The translations under genes and the position numbers were made by a program. The notes below the pieces were generated by a model, which did no database searches, was not told the DNA's origin, and saw nothing but the letters and a program-made list of their open reading frames with translations. A DNA stretch of 64,000 nucleotides from Alphaproteobacteria bacterium (GTDB lineage: Bacteria > Pseudomonadota > Alphaproteobacteria > Caulobacterales > Parvularculaceae): the NCBI GenBank assembly GCA_016125455.1, contig WGLS01000005.1:124001-188000 (forward strand), read 5' to 3'. This document shows positions 51,310-60,498 of this stretch, piece by piece. Within the stretch, counting starts at the first letter, position 1, and each line of letters begins with the position of its first letter.

Positions 51310-51963
51310 TTAGATGACGGACTGGCCGGTCGAGGCCCAATCCTTCAGGAAGGTTTCAAGACCTTTATCCGTCAACGGATGGCTGGCCAGCGCCTTCAGC
51401 ACGTCCGGCGGCGCCGTCGCGACGTCGGCCCCGATCAGCGCGCACTCGCGGACATGGTTCGCGCTCCTGATGGACGCCGCCAGGATTTCGGTGCGGAAGG
51501 CGTAATTGTTGTAAATCGTGCGGATTTCCTGAATAAGAATCAGCCCGTCGATGTGGATGTCGTCGAGGCGGCCGATGAACGGCGATACGAACGTAGCGCC
51601 GGCCTTGGCGGCCAGAAGCGCCTGATTGGCGCTAAAGCAAAGGGTGACATTGGTCATTACGCCGTCGTCGGTGAGCCGCCGGCAGGCCTTCAGTCCGTCA
51701 ATCGTCAACGGCAGCTTTACGACCACATTCTCCGCGATTTCGGCGAGCCGGCGACCTTCTCGCTCCATCCCGGCGGCGTCCGTCGCCGCGACTTCGGCGC
51801 TGACCGGCCCCGGCATGATCTCGCAGATTGCCGCGATGGTCTGTTTGAAGTCCGCGCCCGATTTCTTGATCAGCGACGGGTTTGTCGTGACCCCGTCGAT
51901 CAGGCCGGTTTCGGCGAGTTCCCGGATTTCGTCGACATTGGCCGTGTCAGCGAAAAATTTCAT
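51310..51963 (-). CDS. tal: Transaldolase, small TalC/Fsa subfamily
   Basis: 217 residues, the short form. [20 protein letters not shown] and [14 protein letters not shown] are diagnostic, the Schiff-base lysine is in [14 protein letters not shown], and [30 protein letters not shown] and [12 protein letters not shown] follow. It moves the dihydroxyacetone unit between sedoheptulose 7-phosphate and glyceraldehyde 3-phosphate, or acts as fructose-6-phosphate aldolase in close relatives. Pairing with tkt (24 bases) supports the transaldolase reading. Confidence 0.93.
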   Translation of the reverse strand: MKFFADTANVDEIRELAETGLIDGVTTNPSLIKKSGADFKQTIAAICEIMPGPVSAEVAATDAAGMEREGRRLAEIAENVVVKLPLTIDGLKACRRLTDDGVMTNVTLCFSANQALLAAKAGATFVSPFIGRLDDIHIDGLILIQEIRTIYNNYAFRTEILAASIRSANHVRECALIGADVATAPPDVLKALASHPLTDKGLETFLKDWASTGQSVI

Positions 51964-52151
51964 GTGACCATTCCATCCTTTTGGCCGCCTCTATGCCTTA
52001 TTGAGGATTTAGGCGCCATAGTCCGGGAGCGAAACCATTTTGCGGTTGCTTGTGACAGCCGTGCGAGGACCTCAGGCCGGCATTGACGCGGCGCCACGAA
52101 TTCGCCAGCGATTGTCGGGCGTTGGCGTATTGGCAGGCGGAGATTGGCGAG
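51964..52151. promoter_or_regulatory. Divergent tal-tkt / glmS intergenic region
   Basis: 188 bases separate the divergent transaldolase and glmS genes and should contain both promoters. I saw no convincing -35/-10 pair, and nothing resembling the glmS ribozyme, which is a feature of Firmicutes. GGCGAG shortly before ATG 52152 is a passable ribosome-binding site. Confidence 0.4.
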
Positions 52152-53978
52152 ATGTGCGGCATCGTCGGAATACTCGGAAAGGGCGACGTCGCGCCGATCG
52201 TGATGTCGCGTCTGAAGGCGCTGGAGTATCGTGGCTATGATTCCGCCGGCGTCGCGACCGTTTGCGCCGATGGCATCGATCTCCGGCGCGCGGCTGGCAA
52301 GCTCTGCAATCTCTCTGCGTTGCTCGACAATGACCCCCTGCGCGGCGCGAGCGCCATAGGGCACACGCGTTGGGCGACCCACGGGGCGGCAACGGAAGGG
52401 AACGCCCATCCCCATTCCACCGGCCGTGTCGCCGTCGTTCACAATGGCATTATCGAGAACCACTACGAACTGCGCGATGAACTCGAGCGGGAGGGGATCG
52501 TCTTCACGTCCGAGACCGACACCGAGACGGTCGTTCGGTATGTCGACTGGGCGATGTCGACGGGCGGGCGCAACGCCGTTGAAGCGGTGCGCGACTGTCT
52601 TGCGCGGATCAGGGGCGCGTTCGCGCTGGCGTTCCTGTTCGCCGGCGACGACGACCTGATGATCGTCGCGCGTCAGGGAAGTCCGCTCGTCATCGGGCGC
52701 GGCGACGGCGAAATGTATGCCGGGTCCGACGCCTATGCGCTCGCCGGTCTCACCAATCGCGTGACCTATCTCGAGGACGGCGACATGGCGGTCCTTACCC
52801 GGACGGCATTTACCGTCTTCGATCATGCAGGCAAGCCGCAGCCTCGCGAGGAACGCATCTCCGCCGCCGCGGAAACTGTCGTCGACAAGGGCGGGCACAA
52901 GCACTTCATGGCGAAGGAGATTCACGAGCAGCCCTATGTCATCGGACATACGTTGACCCGGTACCTCGACCCGCTCGCCATGCGATCGGCGATTGAAGCC
53001 GTCGAATTCCCTTTCGCGGAGCTCAGCCGCCTGACGATCTCGGCCTGCGGCACGGCATTCTACGCCGGCGCCATTGCCAGTTACTGGTTCGAGAGCTGGG
53101 CCCGACTGCCGGTCCAGATCGATATCGCATCGGAGCTAAGGTACCGGGATGCGCCGTACGCAGCGGGCGGCGGCGCGATTTTCATATCCCAGTCGGGCGA
53201 GACCGCAGACACGCTTGCCGCGCTTGTCAATGCGAGGGCGCACGACCAGCGAACGGCCGCCATCGTGAACGTGCCGGAATCTACCATCGCTCGCACGGCG
53301 GACGTCCTTTTCCCAACGGCGGCGGGACCGGAAATCAGCGTCGCCTCGACGAAGGCGTTCACTTGCCAGCTGGCGGTGCTGGCGTGTCTTGCCCTATCAG
53401 CCGGCCGCCAGCGCGGGGTCCTGTCCGCCGACGCCGAGCGCGCGATCGTCAGCGACCTGCTGGCGATCCCGCGGCTCGCCGCAAGCGCGTTGCGCCTCGC
53501 CGAACGGATCGAGGAAGCGACGCGGCGCATCGCCAAGGCGCGGGACGTGTTGTTCATCGGACGGGGCGTTTCCTATCCGCTGGCCATGGAAGGCGCCCTG
53601 AAGCTGAAGGAAATCAGCTATATTCATGCCGAGGGTTACGCGGCGGGCGAGTTGAAACACGGGCCTATCGCGCTGATCGACGAACACACGCCTGTCATCG
53701 CGCTGGCGCCAAGCGACCGGCACTTCGAGAAAACCCTATCGAACGTTCAGGAAATCGTCGCGCGCGGCGCAAAGGTCGTGCTGATCGTCGATGAGCGCGG
53801 CGTCGGGGCGGCGTCAAAGATCGCCGCCGACATCATCGAAACGCCCTACACGAACGAACTCCTGTCGCCGTTCGTCAATGTCATCCCTATGCAGTTGCTC
53901 GCCTATCACACGGCGATCGCCAAGGGCACCGACGTCGACCAGCCGCGCAATCTCGCAAAGTCGGTTACGGTCGAATAG
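52152..53978 (+). CDS. glmS: Glutamine--fructose-6-phosphate aminotransferase
   Basis: 608 residues. The start was set so that Cys2 of MCGIVGILGKGDVAP is the glutaminase nucleophile after Met removal; the ORF-track extension would block this. THGAATEGNAHPH and VVHNGIIENHYELRDEL follow, then two SIS domains with SACGTAFYAGAIASYWFE, ISQSGETADTLAAL, YIHAEGYAAGELKHGPIALID and the ending RNLAKSVTVE with Lys603. It makes glucosamine 6-phosphate, entry to UDP-GlcNAc. The last 14 bases overlap the convergent wecB gene. Confidence 0.97.
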   Translation: MCGIVGILGKGDVAPIVMSRLKALEYRGYDSAGVATVCADGIDLRRAAGKLCNLSALLDNDPLRGASAIGHTRWATHGAATEGNAHPHSTGRVAVVHNGIIENHYELRDELEREGIVFTSETDTETVVRYVDWAMSTGGRNAVEAVRDCLARIRGAFALAFLFAGDDDLMIVARQGSPLVIGRGDGEMYAGSDAYALAGLTNRVTYLEDGDMAVLTRTAFTVFDHAGKPQPREERISAAAETVVDKGGHKHFMAKEIHEQPYVIGHTLTRYLDPLAMRSAIEAVEFPFAELSRLTISACGTAFYAGAIASYWFESWARLPVQIDIASELRYRDAPYAAGGGAIFISQSGETADTLAALVNARAHDQRTAAIVNVPESTIARTADVLFPTAAGPEISVASTKAFTCQLAVLACLALSAGRQRGVLSADAERAIVSDLLAIPRLAASALRLAERIEEATRRIAKARDVLFIGRGVSYPLAMEGALKLKEISYIHAEGYAAGELKHGPIALIDEHTPVIALAPSDRHFEKTLSNVQEIVARGAKVVLIVDERGVGAASKIAADIIETPYTNELLSPFVNVIPMQLLAYHTAIAKGTDVDQPRNLAKSVTVE

Positions 53979-55086
53979 ACGCGACTGCCGGCGAGAACGC
54001 CGCCGCCTCGCGGCCGGCGAGGATGTCGGCGATTCGCGCCGCGGCCCTGCCGTCGCCAAACGGGTTTTGCCGCGTTCGTCGGCTGGCGACGCCGGCGAGC
54101 ATGTCCGTCGCCCGCGCGTAGATGCGATCGGGATCAGCGCCGACAAGTTCGCAATGACCCGGCGACAGCGCTTCGGGCCTTTCGGTGCTGTCGCGCAGCA
54201 CCAGCGTCGGCGCGCCAATGGTCGGCGTCTCTTCCTGGATGCCGCCGGAATCCGTCAGGATCAGCGCCGCGCGCTTCATCAATGCGACCATTTCCGGGTA
54301 CGGAACGGGTTCGATCAGGCTGACATTGGGCCGCGCCGTCAGTTTCTCGAACGCCGGTTCGCGGACCTTCGGGTTCAAATGCACGGGGTAGACGAAATCA
54401 ATATCCGGGTTTTCAGCCGCGAGCCGCGCGATGACGCTGAACACGGCCTCGAAATTCGAGCCTAGGTTTTCGCGCCTGTGGCCGGTGATCAGGACCATCC
54501 GACTTCGCGACAGCGGGGTTTGAGGATCGCCGACGCGCGCGAGGGTCGCGACCAGAGCGTCCACCACAGTATTGCCGACGACATGCAACTCGCCGCCGAC
54601 GGCTTCCGCACGCAACGCCTCGGCGGCATGGCTCGTAGGACAGAAATGCCAGCGCGCGACGCGGCTCGCCATCTGACGAAAACCTTCTTCCGGGAACGGG
54701 CGGGCGAGATCATGAGTCCGAAGGCCCGCCTCAACGTGCCCAAAGGGAACTTCGGCATTGAACGCGGCGATGGCGGCGGCAAGGACGGTTGTCGTGTCGC
54801 CCTGCGCGAGGACGATGTCCGGACGCTCGGTCCCGATCAGCGTCGCGATCCCTGCAATCGCGGCCGACGCCACCCCCGACAGCGACTGGCCCGGCCGCAT
54901 CAGGCGCAGGTCATGGTCGGGCGTCATCCCGAACCAGTCGAGAACCTGATCAAGCATCTCCCGATGCTGGCCGGTCGAAACGAGCACCGGCTCAAATGCC
55001 GCATCGGCGCGAAGGGCGGCATGCACCGGGGCCATTTTGATGGCTTCAGGGCGTGTGCCGACGATAATGAAAACCCGTATTGCCAT
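53965..55086 (-). CDS. wecB: UDP-N-acetylglucosamine 2-epimerase (non-hydrolysing)
   Basis: 373 residues. VFIIVGTRPEAIKMAPVHAAL is the diagnostic start, with STGQHREMLDQVLDWFGM, VLAQGDTTTVLAAAIAAF, FGHVEAGLRTHDL, MVLITGHRRENLG and ILTDSGGIQEETPTIGAPTL. It makes UDP-ManNAc, the substrate for the WecC-like enzyme at 41280. The common PEExNR motif is PEEGFR here, so the Asn is replaced; the two glutamates and the arginine remain. It overlaps the convergent glmS by 14 bases. The hydrolysing NeuC type is less likely, since no sialate synthase is present. Confidence 0.92.
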   Translation of the reverse strand: MAIRVFIIVGTRPEAIKMAPVHAALRADAAFEPVLVSTGQHREMLDQVLDWFGMTPDHDLRLMRPGQSLSGVASAAIAGIATLIGTERPDIVLAQGDTTTVLAAAIAAFNAEVPFGHVEAGLRTHDLARPFPEEGFRQMASRVARWHFCPTSHAAEALRAEAVGGELHVVGNTVVDALVATLARVGDPQTPLSRSRMVLITGHRRENLGSNFEAVFSVIARLAAENPDIDFVYPVHLNPKVREPAFEKLTARPNVSLIEPVPYPEMVALMKRAALILTDSGGIQEETPTIGAPTLVLRDSTERPEALSPGHCELVGADPDRIYARATDMLAGVASRRTRQNPFGDGRAAARIADILAGREAAAFSPAVASIRP

Positions 55087-55168
55087 GGTCCGGCTTCAGC
55101 CTCGGTCAGCGCGCGCCGGCGAGCCTATGCCGCTTCGGCGGAAATGCGAACGCCGATTGGCTCCCGGC

Positions 55169-57499
55169 TCAGGACTGTACCTTGACGTAGGCGCCGGGCG
55201 CATCCTCGATCGGCGCAAGGTCGCCATCACCGGGCGTTCGCGCCCCGGTGCGGCCAGGGCTGACGTCGTCGAGCCAGTCCATCCAGTAACGCCACCATGA
55301 TCCGGGACGCCGTTCGGCGTCCGCTTTCCACTCGTCGAGCGTGGCCGGCAGCGCTCGGCTCACGCTGTGGTGATACTTGTTCTTATCAGGATGATTGATC
55401 ACGCCCGCGATGTGTCCCGAGCCCGCCAGCATATAGACGATCTTTCCCTTGGCCGCGCCATCGGCGAACAGGCGCGCCGTGTTGTATACAGACTGATGGG
55501 GCGCGATGTGGTCGGTCTCGCCTGCCTGGAAAAACATCGGGATGGCGACCTTCTGCAGGTCGAGCCGTTCGCCATTGATGACGAGTTCGCCCTTGGCCAG
55601 CGCGTTCTTCTGGTAGAATTCCCGCAAATAATAGAGATGGACGTTCTTCGGCATGCGCGTCGAATCGGAGTTCCAGAACAACAGGTCGAAGCGCGCCGGG
55701 TCCTTGCCCATCATGTAGTTGTCGATGACGAACTGCCAGATCAGGTCGTTGGAGCGCAGCATGTTGAACGTGGTGGCCATCGCACGTCCTTCGAGCACGC
55801 CGCCTGCGGCGTCCATCTGTCGTTCGATGGAATCGAGCTGCGCGTCGTCGACGAACAGGAGCAGGTCGCCCGCCGCGGAAAAATCCGCCTGAGCGGTCAG
55901 GAACGTGGCCGTCCTGATCCGATCGTCGCCCTTGCGCGCCATGACGCCGAGCGCCGTCGCCAGCATTGTGCCGCCGATGCAATAGCCAATGGCGTCGACG
56001 TCGCGCTCGCCGGTCGCCTTGCCGACTGCCGTAAGCGCCTCGAAGCACCCCTGTTCGATATAGTCCTCGAAGGTCTTGTGGGCGAGCTCCGGTCCGGGGT
56101 TTACCCAAGAGACGACGAAGACCGTGCGGCCCTGGTCGACCATCCATTTGATAAAAGAATTCGACGGTTGCAGGTCGAGGATGTAGAACTTGTTGATCCA
56201 CGGCGGAAAGATCAGGAGAGGGCGCCTGGCGACTTTCTCCGTTGTCGGATCATACTGGATGAGCTGCATGATCTCGTTCTGGAAGACGACTTTTCCAGGC
56301 GTCGTTGCGATGTTCTCGCCGAGCTTGAAATAATCGAGATCCGCCTGGCGAATCGCCAGGTCGCCATGGCCGCGATCGATGTCCTCGAGGAAGTTCCTGA
56401 TGCCCTTCATCAGGTTTTCGCCGCGGCTTTCGATTGTCGCTTCGACCACCTCGGGGTTCAGCATCGGGAAATTCGTCGGCGCCAGCGCGTCGACGAACTG
56501 GCGCGTGAAAAACTCCGCGCGCTTCTTTTCGTGCTCGTCGCTGATGTCGAGCTGTTCGACGGTCGACGTCAGCCATTTTGACGTAATGAGATAGGACTGC
56601 TTGATAAAGTCCAGGACGTAATTCTCCGACCACGCCTTATGTCGAAAGCGTTTGTCGCCGCTGGCGGGTTCGATCGCCGGCCGCGGCGGTTCGCCGGAAA
56701 AGCGTCGCGTCGTGTTCGCGATCAGCTTTGCATAGTCGCCCCATAGTTCGAACTGGCGTTGCAGGACGGTCGCGGGGTCCGAGGCGAAGCCTTCGAGCAT
56801 TTCCTTGTAGGCTTCGCCGATATTCAGAGGGTCAGCCGGGCGCCGGCCCTGGGCGAGTTCGATGATTTCACGGTTCTTGCCGAAAAACTCCGCAATCACG
56901 TCCTGACTCTTGCCCGACACGTCCGCGAGGTACGAAGCAAGCGCGTCGAAGTCCTCGATAATGCTCTCATGCTTGTCGCTGTCTGGCGCAGGCGCTACGG
57001 CGTGGCGTCTTGCGTCGCCGAATGACGATGTCGGGGCGGTCGCTTTTTTACTCGCGATCCCGGCGCCGGCATGTCTTGCAGCGACTGCCGTTGCGGCGGA
57101 CGAAGGCGCGCGCGACGTTCTTTTCGACGCTTTCGCCTCGCTTGCGTTAGCCTTCTTCGCGGCAGTTTTCCTTACCTTGACCTTCTTGGCCGCACGCTTC
57201 GTGGTTGGCGCCTTCGTCGCTGCGGGCTTTTTGGGCGATGGCGTTTGTGGCGTCTCGTCAGACGTCTTGCTTGTCATTTTCGCTTTCGTCGATTTTGCCG
57301 ATGCCTTTGCTGCCGATGCCTTTGCGGGCTGGCGTGCCGGGTTGCCGATGGATGGGGCGGCGCGCGACCTCTTTGGCGACTTGGCCGGTCCCTTCGGCGC
57401 GGGCGGGCCATTCGCTGGCGCGGCTGGCCCATCCGCCGCGTCGCTGGTCTTGCTCGTGCGCTTCGTCCGCGCGGGCGTTGCATCTTCCGCTTGCGTCAT
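55169..57499 (-). CDS. phaC: Class I poly(3-hydroxyalkanoate) synthase with histone-H1-like N-terminal extension
   Basis: 776 residues against ~590 for class I enzymes. The catalytic core begins near residue 176 (SDKHESIIEDFDALASYL) and holds the lipase-like box GYCIGGTML with Cys507, Asp663 in AGETDHIAP and His696 in AGSGHIAGV. The first ~170 residues are almost only Ala, Lys, Pro, Ser, Thr and Arg, with runs such as TTKRAAKKVKVRKTAAKKA, like the C-terminal domains of histone H1 or AlgP and of PHB-granule proteins that bind DNA. It polymerises 3-hydroxybutyryl-CoA on the granule surface. No in-frame start close to the core gives a better ribosome site, so the extension is probably translated. 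Confidence 0.95.
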   Translation of the reverse strand: MTQAEDATPARTKRTSKTSDAADGPAAPANGPPAPKGPAKSPKRSRAAPSIGNPARQPAKASAAKASAKSTKAKMTSKTSDETPQTPSPKKPAATKAPTTKRAAKKVKVRKTAAKKANASEAKASKRTSRAPSSAATAVAARHAGAGIASKKATAPTSSFGDARRHAVAPAPDSDKHESIIEDFDALASYLADVSGKSQDVIAEFFGKNREIIELAQGRRPADPLNIGEAYKEMLEGFASDPATVLQRQFELWGDYAKLIANTTRRFSGEPPRPAIEPASGDKRFRHKAWSENYVLDFIKQSYLITSKWLTSTVEQLDISDEHEKKRAEFFTRQFVDALAPTNFPMLNPEVVEATIESRGENLMKGIRNFLEDIDRGHGDLAIRQADLDYFKLGENIATTPGKVVFQNEIMQLIQYDPTTEKVARRPLLIFPPWINKFYILDLQPSNSFIKWMVDQGRTVFVVSWVNPGPELAHKTFEDYIEQGCFEALTAVGKATGERDVDAIGYCIGGTMLATALGVMARKGDDRIRTATFLTAQADFSAAGDLLLFVDDAQLDSIERQMDAAGGVLEGRAMATTFNMLRSNDLIWQFVIDNYMMGKDPARFDLLFWNSDSTRMPKNVHLYYLREFYQKNALAKGELVINGERLDLQKVAIPMFFQAGETDHIAPHQSVYNTARLFADGAAKGKIVYMLAGSGHIAGVINHPDKNKYHHSVSRALPATLDEWKADAERRPGSWWRYWMDWLDDVSPGRTGARTPGDGDLAPIEDAPGAYVKVQS

Positions 57500-57550
57500 G
57501 TTGTCGATCGCTGGTCAATTGGCTTCGATCAGACTATAGGGCCGCCCTAC
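57500..57550 (+). promoter_or_regulatory. Compact divergent promoter region between phaC and a lipoprotein gene
   Basis: 51 bases separate two divergent starts. TGGTCA(57512)-17 bases-TATAGG(57535) is a possible sigma-70-type promoter for the rightward gene. It has good spacing and a weak -35, and would give a transcript starting only a few bases before ATG 57551. No ribosome-binding site is evident there, consistent with a near-leaderless message. Confidence 0.3.
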
Positions 57551-57895
57551 ATGCGTGCAAAACCATTTATCTTCGCCGCGCTCGTGGTCGTTGCTTCCGC
57601 TGGCTGCGCAAACGCCCAGCGATTCCTGCCGGGCGGCATCATCAAGGTTCGCGACCTCGAGAAGGGCCGTCCCATCAACCAGGATGTCGTCGAAGATATC
57701 ACGAGCAGCGAAAGGTCAGCGCGCAAGGCGTCGTTTCCCCTCCTTCGTGAACAGCCCGCAACGCCTCCAACGGCGAAGGCGGCGTCGGTGGTAAGGGCTG
57801 AGACATCGGATCTCATGACGGAAAAAGCCCGCCTCGAACGGGCCATCGGGGCCGATCGGGAAGCCGCGATCGCAGAACGTCGCGCCGACGATTAA
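57551..57895 (+). CDS. Small secreted protein, probable lipoprotein
   Basis: 114 residues from ATG 57551; the long ORF-track version is antisense to phaC. MRAKPFIFAALVVVASAGCA is a signal peptide with a lipobox-like SAGC. It is followed by NAQRFLPGGIIKVRDLEKGRPINQ and a charged, Ala/Arg/Glu-rich C-terminus that could be helical. I do not recognise the family. It lies 90 bases before an outer-membrane beta-barrel gene, so a joint envelope function is possible. The mature protein would be under 100 residues. Confidence 0.65.
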   Translation: MRAKPFIFAALVVVASAGCANAQRFLPGGIIKVRDLEKGRPINQDVVEDITSSERSARKASFPLLREQPATPPTAKAASVVRAETSDLMTEKARLERAIGADREAAIAERRADD

Positions 57896-57985
57896 TCAGC
57901 GTGCGAAAAGGCGATCAGGCAATTTACCAAAAAATAAGAGTTCCGAATGGAATGCTGACGGCGACGCAAGACACGGAGCGCCGGC

Positions 57986-58705
57986 ATGTCCCGGATAATC
58001 AAGCTTGTTGCATGCGCCTCGATAGCGTTTGCCACCTTCATCGGCGGCGCTCTTGCCGAAACAGGCAGCAATGAGCGCCTCGCGGACGACGATCTGAAGC
58101 GGATCCGGGTCGCGGCCGACGCGCGCAGGAGCCGCAGCGCACAGGCTGGCGGCGGCTGGTCCCAGGCGCAAAGTGGCAGGCGGTCCCGATCGATCTATGA
58201 GGGCTTCGGCAATGCGGTCTTTGCGCGTGCCGGCGTCGCCTTTGCGGCGGACGAGTCGAACGCCGATCGCGACGCCTTCGGGGTCTCCGGGACGCTGGGC
58301 TACAGACGGGGCATCGCCCGCAAGGGCCGCAGCGTCTTCTGGATCGAGCCGGCGGCGGTGTATTTCAGCGACTCCCAGACGACGAACGTTGGCGCGGCGT
58401 CATTCGAGACGACTTTCTCCGGGACCGGCGCGCTCCTCTCGCTTGGCTATGCCTACGATCTGGGGCGGATTTCGCCCTTTGCGACCGCCGGCGCAGGCGC
58501 TCTCAAGATCGAAACGGAAGTCGATGACGGTTTTTCCGAGGTCTCAACCGGCGAAATGAGCGTCGGATATGCAGGCGTCGCCGGGGTGCAGGCGCGCCTC
58601 TTCGACGATCTCGCGCTTGAGGCCGCCTATCGCTACCTCGGCTCGGTGCGCACAGACATCATCGGCATACATTCCCTTGAGGTCGGCGTGTCCTATCGCT
58701 TCTAG
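57986..58705 (+). CDS. Outer-membrane beta-barrel protein (OmpA/Omp25-like porin fold)
   Basis: 239 residues. A Sec signal (IIKLVACASIAFATFIGGALA, cut near AETG) precedes ~50 polar residues rich in Arg and Ser. An eight-strand barrel follows: FARAGVAFAADESN, FGVSGTLGYRRGI, FWIEPAAVYFS, GALLSLGYAYDLG, ISPFATAGAGALKIETEV, VGYAGVAGVQARLFDDLALEAAYRYLGS and VGVSYRF, ending in Phe as barrel proteins do. These proteins stabilise or decorate the outer membrane in alphaproteobacteria. Start ATG 57986; no ribosome site of note. Confidence 0.85.
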   Translation: MSRIIKLVACASIAFATFIGGALAETGSNERLADDDLKRIRVAADARRSRSAQAGGGWSQAQSGRRSRSIYEGFGNAVFARAGVAFAADESNADRDAFGVSGTLGYRRGIARKGRSVFWIEPAAVYFSDSQTTNVGAASFETTFSGTGALLSLGYAYDLGRISPFATAGAGALKIETEVDDGFSEVSTGEMSVGYAGVAGVQARLFDDLALEAAYRYLGSVRTDIIGIHSLEVGVSYRF

Positions 58706-58824
58706 TTAAAACAGGTTCCGCGCTGGACGGGCGGGCGAAGCTCGGGCAAGACCTCGCGGGTCCGGGCCCGGCGCGTCAGCGCCCAGCAGGCGGTCCGGGC
58801 GTTTTGACCAGCTCGGAGCGCATC

Positions 58825-59793
58825 ATGGCCGACCAGGAATTTCTCGATCGCGTCTTCACGATGGAAGTCGGACGCTGCACGGAGGCGGCGGCCGTCGCCG
58901 CGTCCCGCATGATCGGGCGGGGCGACAAGGAGGGCGCGGACCAGGAAGCGGTGAATGCGTTGCGTGACGCTTTCAACAAGCTTGAGATGCGAGGCGTCGT
59001 CGTTATCGGTGAGGGTGAACGCGACGAAGCGCCGATGCTATACATCGGCGAAGAGGTCGGAACAGGGCGTGGTCCGAAGATCGATATTGCTCTGGATCCA
59101 CTCGAAGGAACAACGTTGACGGCCAAGGCCATGGCGAATGCGCTGTCGGTCGTTGCAATGGCGCAGGGCGGCACGCTCCTGCACGCGCCGGACGTCTACA
59201 TGCAGAAGATTGCCGTCGGTCCGGGCTATCCGAACGGCGTGGTCGATCTCGACGCGAGCGTTGAGGACAATATCGCCTCGCTGGCCAAGGCGAAGGGCGC
59301 GCCCGCCTCGGAAATAACGCTGTGCGTTCTCGATCGCGAGCGCCACGACGGCATCATCGCCGGCGCCAGGAAGATGGGCGCGCGCGTGTTCCTAATTCCC
59401 GACGGCGATGTCGCTGGCGTCTTTCATACCGCAGAGGCGCATACCGGAATTGACATGTATGTCGGTTCGGGCGGCGCGCCGGAGGGCGTTCTTGCTGCGG
59501 CGGCGTTGCGCTGCGTCGGCGGCCAGATGCAGGGCAGGCTGCTGTTCCGCAATGACGACGAGCGACTGCGCGCCGAACGCGCCGGCATCACCGACCTCAA
59601 TCGGAAGTACGGGCTGATGGACCTTGCATCCGGCGACGTGATCTTTGCGGCGACGGGCGTGACGAACGGTTCGATGCTGGAGGGCGTCAGGTGGGAAAAG
59701 GATTTCGTCCACACCCATACCGTCATCATGCGGTCGAAAACCGGCACTGTACGGTACATCAAGGCCCGCACTCCCCGCGACGGACGGCAGTGA
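58825..59793 (+). CDS. glpX: Class II fructose-1,6-bisphosphatase
   Basis: 322 residues from ATG 58825 with GGAG eight bases before; the ORF-track TTG at 58804 is not needed. AAAVAASRMIGRGDKEGADQ, VVIGEGERDEAPMLYIGEEV and the metal-binding IDIALDPLEGTTLTAKAM are diagnostic, as are VGSGGAPEGVLAAAALRCVG and IFAATGVTNGSMLEGVRW. It dephosphorylates fructose 1,6-bisphosphate in gluconeogenesis. In many alphaproteobacteria glpX is next to recJ; here a GNAT gene and an ABC transporter lie between them. It overlaps the GNAT gene by GTGA. Confidence 0.96.
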   Translation: MADQEFLDRVFTMEVGRCTEAAAVAASRMIGRGDKEGADQEAVNALRDAFNKLEMRGVVVIGEGERDEAPMLYIGEEVGTGRGPKIDIALDPLEGTTLTAKAMANALSVVAMAQGGTLLHAPDVYMQKIAVGPGYPNGVVDLDASVEDNIASLAKAKGAPASEITLCVLDRERHDGIIAGARKMGARVFLIPDGDVAGVFHTAEAHTGIDMYVGSGGAPEGVLAAAALRCVGGQMQGRLLFRNDDERLRAERAGITDLNRKYGLMDLASGDVIFAATGVTNGSMLEGVRWEKDFVHTHTVIMRSKTGTVRYIKARTPRDGRQ

Positions 59794-60389
59794 CGTTGCC
59801 GCCGCTTGCCAACGGGTTTTCCTGGCGGCTGGCGACCGAAGCCGACATTCCGGCGATTGAAGACCTGATGCGACTGGCCATCCGGCACAATATGGCGGCT
59901 TTTCTGTCGCCATCGGAAATCAGCGCTGCGACCGAGACGATGGGCGTCGACAGGGCGCTGATCGCGGATCGCACGTACTTCGTGGTATTCGCCGGCGAGC
60001 GGCAGGCTTCCGGCGAATATACTGAAAAGGGCCGCGGCGGAGCGCCGTCAATGGTCGGTTGCGGCGGATGGGGCAAACGCCGGACGCTTTACGGCGGCGA
60101 CGCTTCGCCCGGACGCGACGACCGGCTCAGCGATCCCGCGCGCGACGCAGCGCGCATCCGGGCGATGTACACGCACCCTGACTGGACGCGCCGCGGCGTC
60201 GGTTCGCTGTTGCTGCGCCTTGGCGAGGATGCGGCCCGGACGGCGGGCTTCGCCGTCATTGAGCTTGGGTCGACGATCCCGGGCGAGCCGCTCTACCGGG
60301 CGAGGGGGTATTCGGAATTTGCGCGCGATCGCCATGTCGGCGCGAACGGCGCGGAGAACATCGTCATCCGCATGCGCAAGGCCCTGTAG
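59790..60389 (+). CDS. GNAT-family N-acetyltransferase
   Basis: 199 residues from GTG 59790, overlapping the glpX stop by GTGA; the longer ORF-track start is inside glpX. SWRLATEADIPAIEDLMRLAI opens the fold, ARIRAMYTHPDWTRRGVGSLLLRLGEDAARTAG holds the acetyl-CoA loop (RRGVGS), and LYRARGYSEFARDR is the usual C-terminal block. An inserted polar loop (SGEYTEKGRGGAPSMVGCGG) sits mid-protein. The acceptor is unknown. Translational coupling to glpX suggests co-expression, not shared chemistry. Confidence 0.88.
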   Translation: MTLPPLANGFSWRLATEADIPAIEDLMRLAIRHNMAAFLSPSEISAATETMGVDRALIADRTYFVVFAGERQASGEYTEKGRGGAPSMVGCGGWGKRRTLYGGDASPGRDDRLSDPARDAARIRAMYTHPDWTRRGVGSLLLRLGEDAARTAGFAVIELGSTIPGEPLYRARGYSEFARDRHVGANGAENIVIRMRKAL

Positions 60390-60498
60390 GCGCGTCGCCG
60401 GCTTCTAGTGGCGGTTGCGCGCTTGCGGTTCGCCGCATGCCTCTTATTTACTGGGTCAGGCCACAGATCGCGCCAGACAATCCGGGACTGAGCGCGTC

